Positions 45,901 to 56,245 of a DNA stretch of 64,000 bases are shown here, one piece after another. Numbering within the stretch: position 1 is the stretch's first letter; each line of letters starts with the position of its first letter. Source of the stretch: Pristionchus mayeri. Its lineage: Eukaryota; Nematoda; Chromadorea; Rhabditida; Neodiplogasteridae. The notes under the pieces were generated by a model, which worked only from the letters and a program-made list of their open reading frames with translations, had not been told where the DNA came from and did not search any database. Location: NCBI GenBank assembly GCA_036245805.1, contig BTRK01000003.1, positions 6,944,001-7,008,000 on the forward strand, given 5' to 3'. The translations under genes were made by a program, and so were the position numbers.

Positions 45901-46249
45901 GGGAACGATGGTTCATACTCTCTTAGCTCGCGCTATGATCATTGGAGGGTTGGCTACGTCATTGCTATGAGAGCTTCAAAAATTCAACTTTGCTGACACT
46001 CCTTCTTTAATCTTGCAAAAAAAGAAACATAATGCGGAAAAACTCTGAGAAAACTCTATTCCCCATGATTTAATCGAGTGCGTATAAATGGAAATTTGGG
46101 TGTTTTTAACTTAAACATTTAAAAAATACTGACCTGACGGAGCTCCCGATGCTAACCGCTTCGACGCCCGTGGACTCGATGGCGGTTCTAGGCAGGGTCG
46201 ATGCAGTAGTCAGAGTCGACACGGCAGCAACAATGAGAACGAATCTCAT
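42997..46249 (-). CDS. Secreted two-CTLD plus CUB protein (nematode clec type)
   Basis: Predicted extracellular carbohydrate-binding-type protein, a class often linked to nematode surface or immune roles. Exons: 46249-46134 (signal peptide MRFVLIVAAVSTLTTAS), 45600-45428, 45322-45262, 45069-44986, 44913-44812, 44734-44625, 44575-44489, 44095-43957, 43859-43746, 43643-43591, 43371-43285, 43239-43151, 43111-43012. From the second exon on, all phases match. CTLD1: CRGFSEGTDCGRGW, AAKAVIIHDEE, WEWGDGSSIDYKP. CTLD2: NWQSAERACLMLGANRTSIH, LLLGAERSG, DESDWDYTNF, WVNIDCNEELPVACSRK. CUB: ITSPGFPYNASVPCDYIL, VRWAPDGGVNVRGMM. The exon at 45428 uses a GC donor (GAG|GCAAGT). The first junction is off by one base and no C-terminal exon was found; reading through gives a stop at 42997. 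Confidence 0.85.
43386..43576. repeat. Intronic foldback repeat, about 190 bp
   Basis: TGATTACTGTGAAAATAGAA then TGCCTAGTCCGTGGTGTGG pairs with CCACACCACGTACTAGGCA and TTATATTCTCACAGTAAA. It lies between the CUB exon and the last CTLD-linker exon. Confidence 0.8.
44129..44465 (+). mobile_element. 5'-truncated retroposon with TGATA tail and 11-bp duplication
   Basis: A 337-bp insertion ends in a GATATGATATGATATGATG simple-repeat tail. The 11-bp direct repeat CAGTATAGTCC flanks it (44118-44128 and 44466-44476). Tail plus target duplication is the signature of target-primed reverse transcription. It sits in an intron of the CTLD-CUB gene; without it the intron is about 55 bp. The family is not identified. 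Confidence 0.88.
45136..45232. repeat. Intronic hairpin
   Basis: TCTCTGGTGTGCGTGCCCAA pairs with TTGGGCGTGCACACCAGATT around a shorter inner fold (GATCAAACTTG / GTACTTGATC). It is a foldback repeat in a CTLD-CUB intron. Confidence 0.8.
45626..46010. mobile_element. TTAA-flanked MITE with tRNA-like segment (family 1-related, copy d)
   Basis: TTAAAGAAGGAGCGTCAGC and GCTGACACTCCTTCTTTAA are inverted with TTAA tips. The interior shares GAACCGAGTTATCACTAGTT with family 1. On the minus strand (45905-45838) it contains CATAGCTCAGTGGTAGTGC and GGTTCGATTCC, close to the A and B boxes of the tRNA internal promoter. The tRNA arms do not fold well, so it is not called as a tRNA gene. It lies in the first intron of the CTLD-CUB gene. 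Confidence 0.8.
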
Positions 46250-48404
46250 TGTTGGTTGCAGGGAACTCTGCAAGGGACATGTCCTTTTTGGTCACTAATG
46301 ATACAGAATTGGGAAAGGGTCACAAGAGGAAGGAGATGTGGAGAAGTACGATGGAAGCTCTCCTTAAATACTCATTTTGATCGTATGCTGACGCCATGTT
46401 AGCGATAAAATACAGTCCTCATACAAAGAGATGTACACCATTTCGAGAGAGCGAAAGAGAAACGGGATGATAACGCTTGGCGACACGTAAGCGATCACTG
46501 GAAAAAGCCCAGTCGACCAGTACATGTTCGGCACTCCTTCCGTGCGCATTGTATGCTCGAAGCGAGATAGTGCGAGGAAATAGGAGAGATCGCGCTTCTT
46601 TGCATACACAAGGCTTTTCATTGCTTGATAAGGACACGAGCGGGTTGATTTACCGATCCATTCATATAATAAAATTCGATAACTCTTAAAATTGTATTTC
46701 GTAACTCTAGAGCGTATTGGCCAGAAGACACGAATTACGCAGGAACATTTTTTCGAGGTCTCATCGAAATTTCTTTTCAAAATTACGGATTAGTTTTCAA
46801 CCGGTACATTTCGAACCATGCAATTATAATTTGCGAGATATCCTGGTGTGTTGTTGTGCAGATTATTTCACAATTTTCTTTTCCAGTTCTGAATCATTCC
46901 GTTCATTATGTAGCGCGTGCCTTTTCTGCCTCTGAGCCCATCGATTTTATGACGCTACCGATCATGTGTTCACTTCACATGCGAACAATTAGTCAGTCAT
47001 GCATTCCACTGTTGGTCTGATTCCAAAGAGTGCTATCTCGTTGTATTTCATCAGTTGCATACCCGGAACGCGCCTTTTCTTATCAATTCGAGTGGCGTCG
47101 AGTGAAGGGAGGATCAATGTATGGGAACATAATAGGGACGGTTTGGCAACTGGTACTGGTACTTTTTCAACATGGCTGTCCTACTGTGATCGATCTGGAA
47201 AATTTGCGAAAATAATTTTCAAAGGAACAAGAAAATATTGAACCTGTTGCTCCGACAGATAACTGTTACAGGGGTTTTATGTTGCGACTGAAATTGTGAC
47301 AACGAGTAAAATTGTTACGTTGAGCATCGTCGAGATGTTCATCGTTCCGTTTTGTGGATATGATCATTTTATAGCCCTATCCGTGATGTGCAAGTTGGAG
47401 GTTTCCTGGTTCATTAATCTGTCGAGGGACGATCGGATGATTGAGCGATGATGGAAGGTGACGGTTCATTGAAAGTCCGGGTGTCAGATCGGTAGTTTGT
47501 GAACCTTTAATGCACAGAAATTGCACATCAGATTCAGTAACTCAATGGGTACTTACACATATCCAGAAATGGCTATGTGTACCATTTTACAAATTATAGT
47601 GTTTCCATTTCGAGGACTTCATTTGAACTGTTATATTTTAAATTTAAAAGCCGATTTTAAAATTATTTTTAAAACTTTATTTTTACTTATATTCGCCTTT
47701 TTCTTCTGCTTTACGTTGATCTTCCCAGTGTATTTCTAACTATAAATGAGGCATCATTTTTTTTTTCCGCCCTCATCGGATCAGCCTATCACAAACACGA
47801 GGGCGAGAGTGCTTCAATTGTAAGCTCCCAACATTCTGCCACGAAAATTGAATGCGCACATGTTGTATTGACTGACCTCTGATTTTTTTAGGATATTTTT
47901 TAATACTTAATTCCAAAAAATAACTAAACGGGAACGTCGGATTCCTGTTATCGGGGATTATAATTAGAGAGTATTTATCCACAGTGCTGATCCAATTCAG
48001 AAGAGATATAAAACACGGAACGAATACACTAGTGCTAATTGTTTGCTTTCCAGCTATTTATGTTTTTTAATGAACAAATGATGGATGTTTTAAAGTGTTA
48101 AAGTAAAACCCGTCTTCGAAATTGTGATCTCGAGAGCACACTGTTAGACCAGGGTCAATTTTGGGTGTAATCGGTCTGGAGTGCACAAATTTAGCCTGGC
48201 ATATGTACTTATATAAGTGAGTGATCTTCCCATATGTCACTACAAATTCGTCATTCCTAAGTTTGCACGCTCTCTCGTAGCTCAGAGAGACGAGAGAGCG
48301 TTCAAACTGAAGAGAGTCAGACGATTGCTCTCGTTTACATATAAACCATTGCTCTAATTGAGTGCTCGCATTCAACTACTATTCAACTACCAGAAGTTGT
48401 CAAA
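46250..48404. other. Intergenic, no gene seen
   Basis: Promoter regions of the divergent genes at 46249 (minus) and 48405 (plus) should lie here. A GAGAGTCAGAC-type hairpin (GTTTGCACGCTCTCTCG / CGAGAGAGCGTTCAAAC, 48262-48309, with GAGAGTCAGACGATTGC at its right end) is related to the MITE at 35076. The 138-codon minus-strand frame at 46364-46780 has no motif support. Confidence 0.4.
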
Positions 48405-49673
48405 ATGTTGAAATACATTTTACTCGCTACTATCATTGGTCGACTCGAATGCTATATTCGAGAAACACCCGTATTGCAAGTTTACACGTTCTTTTTTCAA
48501 TTTTAAAGAGGTGATTTGGGGAACGAATGCTAGGGAGTCCCACAGTGAAAGCGCTGCATTATCTTTGGGTGAGTGTAGCCAATTTACCCTCGAGACAAAG
48601 GCTTAAGAAGAGAAAGTGAAACATAACTGAAACCACGACCCTGCGTTTTCAATTATTTTTGCGCGGATATAAAAATCCCTATGATCTAATGAGTGATATG
48701 TACAGTATTCACACTCTCAATATGTTGGCTGAACATCCCCCGGTGAACCCCTTAATAGTTCTTACAGTGATTGTTCCAAAGGATAAGTTGTATGTATTGT
48801 TTATTTTAACATTTGGATTTATTGTTGATGCGCATAACATGATTGTTCAGTCCCGAGTGTGATCATGTAATCGGAGTGGAGGAATCGTACGGGTTCAATA
48901 TCACAAGCCTATTAAATATGTGCGAGTATTTCAAGACGATGCTGGGACTACGATGTAACCAAACCACATTGAAGCGCATAATCTCTTCTAGGTAATTTCT
49001 GAAATTTACGAAATTTCAGAACATGATTATTTAATCATCTCACCCAGACCCGAACCGAGCACCGAAGAACGGAGATTATTTCCGTACCATTATTGTGTGT
49101 TTTCATAAATACGATGTTCCATTTTTCAGTATGATCATCAGAGTTGCAATGATTTCAACACGACAATTTGCGAGATTTGGCGTAGATGGAAGGGAAAGCT
49201 TATGAATATGGAACACGTTGACGAATATCTGAAGGATGCGTGGAAATATGTCGATCGGGTTTTTTTATGTAGCCATGCGTTCCGAGAACAATGCTGTATC
49301 CTATCATTTTTTAAACAAAATACATATTTTTAGGTACAGAAAGCACTGTCCAAGGTAATTTTAAAATTTTATGGATCACAATATAGTGTTTAATCGGCAA
49401 ATTACAAAAATGATTTATGTGTTTAATCGGCAAATTACAAAAATGATTTATAATGTAAGATAATTTGTATATGCATGTTTTCGTATTTTTTAGATTCATA
49501 AAAACTATAAATGGAGACTGGCCACAGTAGAAAAAGAGCTATTGGAAGAATGGATGTGTGGTTCTACTGCGGTGGAACTAATGGGCGAGATGTACGGGGA
49601 TAGATTTGCTGTGATGCTTGAGGAGATTAAGATACAGGACGATCTCAAGTTGCCCGAATTTGATTTTCGTTGA
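48405..49673 (+). CDS. Small secreted helical protein, family unknown
   Basis: Exons: 48405-48470 (signal peptide MLKYILLATIIGRLEC), 48851-48991, 49048-49096, 49130-49258, 49334-49354 and 49494-49673. From the second exon all phases match through the stop. The mature part is polar and helical with cysteines in PECDHVIG, NMCEYFKTMLGLRCNQT, QSCNDFNTTICEIW and EWMCGSTAVEL, probably disulfide-linked, and NxT sequons. The first junction is out of phase by two, and a TTAA MITE (48503-48755) lies in that intron, so an exon may be missing or displaced. I do not recognise the family. Confidence 0.6.
48503..48755. mobile_element. TTAA-flanked MITE, family 2 copy iii
   Basis: TTAAAGAGGTGATTTGGGG and CCCCCGGTGAACCCCTTAA are the inverted ends. 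Interior GAGTCCCAC and CGACCCTGCGTTTTCAAT are shared with the other family 2 copies. It is the most diverged full copy. Confidence 0.8.
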
Positions 49674-49836
49674 ATTCATTAATTGTGCCTTTAAAAAATT
49701 GCATAATAAACACTAAATGAATTAATCAAGTAACAAAGTTTTGAATGTTAAAATCGGCAGGTCTTTCACATGAATACGTCAATAGTTTATTATTAATCCC
49801 TTCAAATACACATGCCCTGAATACAATGATGTCAAT

Positions 49837-52800
49837 TCACGGAAGGATTAGGAAGCAGAACAATTTGGTTGATGTATCATCGACCCTGCATTGAAGCACA
49901 TGCGACGCCTTATTGATTTCGTCTTTGAGTTGATTATTTGTGAACAAGTCCACTTTCAATTCGTCATAAATTCGATGAACATAGTACGCACCAGACGAAT
50001 ACGAGTGTCTGTGCATATCATCTGTGCTTGAAAAAAGTGAAAGCATGATAATTTCACAATATTCTCCTCACCATGTTGTGCCATTCACCTTCTCGATTTC
50101 GCTCGCAAGCTCCTTTGCAAGAATTACCAGCTTCTCCAATTTTTCTTGCACCGATGCACCGATGGATATATGGATTCTTACGATATCTCCCATGAATTTA
50201 AAAGAGCGTGTATCATTACCGATCCTTGTTCCCTGTATTTCATAAATAACTCGCTGCTGGTATGGTTTTTTTTTTGCAATAAGGGTCAAATGGCGCAAAT
50301 TGTAATGAACTTCCATGGCACGTTTTATCGGGATTAGCACAACTTGACCAACCTTTCCAGGGGAAAATGTGTGAACTATTGGTCCAATCACCGTGGATGT
50401 GCGTCGAAGGACGTAGAACATCACGCTATTAAACATTGGATTAAGCTAATAGGCAATTCTTGCTAACTTCGAATGAGTCTCTGCGAGCGTTTCAGCTATC
50501 TTCTCAAAGAATTGAGTATCGTTGGGTGTGCGCAAGTTCTGGTCCACGGCGTGTTTCCAGATGGTTGCAAGTTTGGCCATTGGAAACTGAAAGGTTAACA
50601 AACAGTTTACATCATCAATTGTTTAATCTGGAGAGTCGAATTTTAACTATTTCTTGTTAAAAGTCAGGTTCATAGTGGGGAGATACATAAAATCAAATCA
50701 TGCATGTTGGTAATATTTTTAGAGATACCACTACCACTGAGAGGCGATTAAACAAATATTTTAAAGAAATGTAAATGTTCTCAGAATTTGGCTTATAAAA
50801 CAAATGAAAAATAGTTTGCGCTTTTTCAACCGAACATATCTCGTTTTGTGATTTAAATAATTTAAAACGATTTGATTTTGGTATTACAATGATATATATG
50901 TGTGTATATTTCTCTCATTCTAAAAATCAAAGAATACGGATGCTACGGAACCTTATCTTACATATCAATATAGACAAACCTCTTTGTTCCCGATTGCGAA
51001 CTGGACTTTGTGCATCGTTTCCGCAGTTTGATTCAGCTTCACGATGAGTGGATCTTGATTTTTTTTGAGGAGCTGAAATAATGAATTTGCATTTTGCCTC
51101 TGTCGAGACAACAACGATAATTTTATACCTGGAGTTTGACAGTACCTATTTTCAAAGTGTGAGATTTGACAGTGTTATTAGTAGTTCGTAAGTCAGCTTA
51201 CCCAGAAAGAGAGATGTGACTTGTTGTTTGCTTTGAGTGCTTGATAAGCGACATGCAGATGTGACTGCAATTAACAATGTTTCATGACTATTATATTTGA
51301 GCACAATCGGTAATTTAATATTCGCATTCTCATCAGAAACCAACATTTTTTTTACAATATGTTGTTCTCACCAACGTGTAAACGATGTCGTCGGTTTTAT
51401 TCATTGCTGCAACTACCGTCTGAGTCCTGTGCAAGGGGTCCGCTTCCAGTGATCTTGAGAGGAAATTATCCTCGCTTTCGAGGTCCAGTGAATCGATGAA
51501 CTCCTGTCATTGGATTTATGAACTAGCTTACGCAAGAAATTATCAATGGAAATATTCGTTATCAGATTTCTGGTGCAAACTATAAATATTTGAGGAACAT
51601 TAATCAATTTTGATAAGCATACTAGAAACTCTCAAACTACTACGCAGTTTCGGCGGTTTGACTTAGTTTTTTTTGAATTCCGGAAGACTGCCTCCGAACC
51701 TTACGTATTATGCATTTTTGGACCATATCACTTACTAGGATCAAGTAGTACGGATTGGTTCGAACGCATTCTTCGATGAATTGATTGATTGTGTAAGCAT
51801 TCTGGTATTTGGTGATATCGAAGAGGAGTTCGAGCAATTTTCTCATGCGAATGTGCACAATCTAAACACAGATTTCGACCATACATAGTTAACAAAGAAT
51901 TACCGAGGTGTGAGCGGAGCCGAAGGTAATTCCATTGAGTTCAGAAGTCGAGTCTTCGAATTATTTTCGAAACTAAAGTTTATGAATAAACCGATTCAAA
52001 CACAAATTATCACGCGTATCACGAGTCAATGGATGTAATTCAGACCTCTCGGGAACATTTTGAAATTTTTAATTTCGAATTAGCATCATATTATGTTATA
52101 GTAATACCCTGGAGTAGTGAATTCGAGAAATATAGGTGATAGGTCCCAGAGCCGGCTTTTAGGAATTTTCCGGTTTTATGCCCGGCACCACTGTGTTTCA
52201 GCTCCCAGTGCCGCTACAGAGCTCGCAGTGGGCTCAAAATGAAAGGAAAATTATTCTGAACAACTTTTATGTTGACAACTTTTTGAAATATTCGCAAGTT
52301 AAAAAGACATGACTAAAAATGTTGAATCTGAAACTTTCAAAAAATGTTTTCTCCATCGCGCAGGATTTTTATTTCATAAAATGAAAGAAGATGTCTTAAT
52401 ACATCTATAAAAATATAAAATGAAAAATCGAGAGGGGGGACCTCCTTCGATATTTCGCTTCAAAGGTGTCACCTTGGCGTAGCATGACCACAAATTCTTC
52501 CTAGTGAACCCTAACTTCACATTCAATAAAAATTGTATTAGTTTTCTCAATGTTATAATTAATTAGGAATTGAAAAAAATCAAAGTTTTGTAAAGTTTAA
52601 AAAATCGATTTTTCCGACCTCGATTTATCGCAAATTTACACATCTCACAGTCAAGAATCTTAATCATGCATAGACAATAACTATATACAAGCTCTAGTAG
52701 ACCTCGAGGCTAGTGAAAATATTTGAGAAACAACCCACACAAAGTTCATTATCTTTAGATTTTTTAGCACGAACGTGCCCTCCCGAGAGTTTCGGAAATA

Positions 52801-55431
52801 TTGGAAGTTCATTTTTTCGCTATGGTTAATAGGCTATGAAACAGTTTGCAATTGCAATACAAGTTATGTGATATGAAGAGCTGAAAAACATTAGCAATAC
52901 AACAAATGACAACGGTTCTGAAAAAAGTGCAAAATTGACAGTTTTCCAGAATTATGAATTATGTCAGTAATTCAATATTAATTAAACATATCCCGTATTT
53001 TGAAATGTTTTCTCGTTGAAAACTGATCTGTAATCGTATAACCATATTCAAAAATGAATTTCCAATATTTCTGAAACTCTCGGGATGGCATGTTTGTGTG
53101 AACAAATCTACAGATTATGAAGTTTGACTGGGTTGTTTCTCAAATATTACCACTAGTCTCGAAGTCTACTAAAGCATATATATATAATTATTGTCTATGT
53201 ATGATTAAGATTCTTGACTTTGAGAAGTGTAAAAATGCGATAAATCGAGGTCGGAAAAATCGATTTTTTTAAACTTTACAAAACTTTGATTTTTTTTTCA
53301 ATTCCTAATTAATTATAACATTGAGAAAACTATTAAAATTCTTATTGAATGTGAAGTTAGGGTTCACTAGGCAGAATTTGTGGGCATGCTACGCCAAGGT
53401 GACACCTTTGAAGCGAAATATCGAAGGAGGTCCCCCTCTCAATTTTTCATTTTATATTTTTTATAGATGTATTAAGACATCTTTTTTTTATTTTATGAAA
53501 TAAAAATCCGCTGAAAGTTTCCTGCGTGATGGAGAAAACATTTTTTGAAAAAATGTCTTTTTAACTTGTTCGGAATAATTTTCCTTTCATTTTGAGCCCA
53601 CTGCGAGCTCTGTAGCGGCACTGGGAGCTGAAATACAGTGGAGCCGGGCATAAAACCGGAAAATTCCTAAAAGCCGGTTCTGGGACCTATCACCTATATT
53701 TTTCGAATTCACTACTCCAGGGTATTACTATAACATAATATGGGGCTAATTCGAAATTAAAAATTGCAAAATGTTCCCGAGAGGTCTGAATTACATCCAT
53801 TGACTCGTGATACACGTGTAATATATTATATATCAGTGCGTTCGCCTAAGAATCGCACATTTTTCGAGAAACTCGGTACAGCAAAAAGAGGCACTTCGAT
53901 ATTTTTAGTGTTTCTAATTACTATAGCTATCCTCTATCAATTTCTGTATTTGTCATGTTTCAGAAGGAGTAATTTGCATAATTACGCATGTTTGAAGTTT
54001 CTGCACTTTTTAAATTCTTTAATTTGTTGCTAAGCTTAAAAAATTTCTAAAATTCTAAAAAATTTCGCAGTAAGCCTTTTTTGATATGCTCTTTCCGATT
54101 ATGTAGCTAGTTCATGCAAAATCGTAAGGTTAAATTTTCAGCAGTTTTTTGAAGATTTTTTTCTCCAAAATAAAGCCGAACACATAGCTAGTTTTTACAC
54201 ATGTTTTCATCATTGATGAGTTCTCCCTGATAAAAATTTTGGACTCGAATTCAATGTTGTAATGATAGTTTTTCATGTGACTGAAATCTTTAATCTCGGT
54301 CAATTCATTGATCAGATTCAAATGTGTTTCAAAACCGTTTGATATAAACGATTGATGTTCTCAGTAAATGATGGTGCGATTTTAACAAATTATCCTGAAA
54401 CACATTTGAATCTGATCAAAGAGTTGACCGGGATGAAAGTTTTCGGGCACATGAAAAGCTATCACTACAACCATTAATTCGCGTCAAAAAATTTTAACAG
54501 GTAGCACTCATCAATGATGAAAACATATGTAAAATCCAGCTATGTGTTCGGCTCTGTTTTCGGGAAAAATGTTGTCGAAAAAATTATGAAAATTTAAACT
54601 TCCGATTTTGCATTAACTAACTACACCAGCGGAAAGAGCATATCAAAAAAGGCCTACTGCCAAATTTTCAGAATTTTTGAAAAAGTTTGCGCCGAGTGGC
54701 GAATTTTTGGGAATATTGTGTACATAACTTTGTGCATGAGTAATTATGCAAATTATTGATTTGGACTCACGGCAAGTATAGAAATCGATAGAGGAGATCA
54801 ACAACTCTCAGAAACTGTTCATAGCTCAACCTGCCTATTTTGCTGTACCTGTGGGTATGTGATTCTTACGCGAACGCACTGATATAGTACCTCTTCGAGT
54901 ATTTGCGGCGTTATGTGCACGTTCAGAAACTGCGCGAAATCTGATGAAGCACTGTAGAGGTCGCTGAAGAACGATGAGATGACAGACAGCTTGTGCTGCA
55001 GAGTGATGAGATAGAGAACTGTTGCAGAACGCCGCAATGACTAATTGCACATTTTCTATACAAACCTGTACGGGACCGTTGGTATATGGTGCGAGGTAGC
55101 GAGCAATATCTGCCGATCCCTGCCCCACCAGCGCGAACGCCTTCCATGCCACTGGATTGGCCAGTATAGCAGGCACACCGAGTGCTAAAATGATATGTGC
55201 TAACATTGCGCAGGGGCATTTAGGATTTCTGATAGATAGAAAAATAAACCAAAATCTGTGATATCGATGTCAACAAACCAGTACTGAATACAAATATGCA
55301 AATACTGAGACATCAAAAATACTCATCATTATATTTCGCGGGAGCCTACTAGTTCTTGGAATTGCGATACAGCTGATGCACTTACCACGTCCAATGAGAA
55401 ATGACATAATGAGCAGGAATTTGAGATTCAT
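49837..55431 (-). CDS. Secreted helical protein of unknown family, copy A, with lesions
   Basis: Exons: 55431-55386 (signal peptide MNLKFLLIMSFLIGR), 55184-55066, 54995-54891, 51953-51904, 51861-51736, 51503-51372, 51264-51202, 51072-50980, 50586-50072 and 50026-49837. Phases match except at the exon starting 51953, which lacks one base compared with its paralogue. An in-frame TAG at 50446-50448 falls inside the otherwise continuous ninth exon (ARIAY, stop, LNPMFNS). The mature protein is helical with motifs MRKLLELLFD, NQFIEECVRTNPYYLIL and SLEADPLHRTQT. About 2.9 kb of foldback DNA sits in the third intron. Copy B at 56246-58873 is a divergent paralogue. It is either a recent pseudogene or a gene with an unresolved splice. 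Function unknown. Confidence 0.65.
52010..53816. repeat. 1.8-kb near-palindromic foldback, copy 2
   Basis: It has the same ends (GTATCACGAGTCAATGGATG) and internal blocks (CCCAGAGCCGGCTTTTAGG) as the foldback at 18509-20337. Arms of about 780 bp (52010-52815 and 53046-53816) surround a loop of about 230 bp. The two copies differ moderately, whereas the arms within each copy are closer to each other. Confidence 0.9.
53830..54888. repeat. 1.06-kb foldback, second family
   Basis: ATATCAGTGCGTTCGCCTAA at the left pairs with TTACGCGAACGCACTGATAT at the right. The arms of about 480 bp run through CACATAGCTAG and ATGTTTTCATCATTGATGAG to a centre near 54360. It starts 14 bp after the copy-2 foldback ends and stops 3 bp from the splice donor at 54890. 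Confidence 0.9.
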
Positions 55432-55769
55432 GGCGAACCGTGGTTCCGAGTGGTTTCTTCTTCACGATTCCAGGGCTTTTGTAGCAATGGTTTCTACCGT
55501 TCAAACATTGCAAAATGGAATGTTGAATGAGCATCTATTCACTTGCTCGAGCACATTTACTTTTAGTAGTTGGAAAATGAGCTTTCGCAATTGATGTTTG
55601 AATTAGTCTGTGTGTTCAATTTTTATTTATTTTTGGGATTAATACGAAACATTAGTTTATTGAGTCATCGTTGTAATAATATAATCCATAAGTGCGATAA
55701 TGAATCACTTTATCCGAAGTTGCACAGATGTCGGCTATTTACATGCGCTGAAAGTTCATGAGAACCGAA

Positions 55770-55910
55770 GGGTCGCGCGTGGTTGATTTATGCTTCACTC
55801 TTTCTACATAGTAATCGGATTTCTTTCGTTGTAAAATAGCTACAGTTGCACATTGCAAGCGCGATATCTTTGTGGTCCGACTCCACATCATACATTCATG
55901 TTACCCCTTC
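55770..55910. mobile_element. TTAA MITE, family 2, partial
   Basis: GTGGTTGATTTATGCTTCAC and TACAGTTGCACATTGCAAGC match the right half of the copy at 17052-17354, ending ACCCCTTCTTTAC. The left half is missing. Confidence 0.65.
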
Positions 55911-56245
55911 TTTACTTTTATTCCCGAAAAATGGGGGAATCCTAGTCGAGATTGGTCAAAACAAGAATGAGCACAGATAAACCTGCAAAATCACATAGAT
56001 CGGATGAAGGATCTATACATCGTGACTCTCTGTACTCTATCTTTGATCCTTTTTCGAAGCTAGTGGCAGACGCATTACCACTGCACTGTAGCTGAAGGTA
56101 GTTCGACAAAAACCATTAGTGTGCTCATTCTGCTGCAAAACATGAAAGCGCGCACTCCTATTTGGATAATGTGGGGCGATTCATACAAAATGAAGAGAAA
56201 CGGGGATGGTAAATTCAGTCGAGAGGTACCTTCACGACCGGAGGA

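Noticed and set aside
45838..45905. Possible tRNA gene on the minus strand
   Set aside because: A-box-like and B-box-like sequences exist, but the acceptor, anticodon and T stems do not pair properly; treated as a tRNA-like part of a MITE.
46364..46780. 138-codon minus-strand frame
   Set aside because: No motif or splice support, and it overlaps plus-strand frames of similar length; likely chance.
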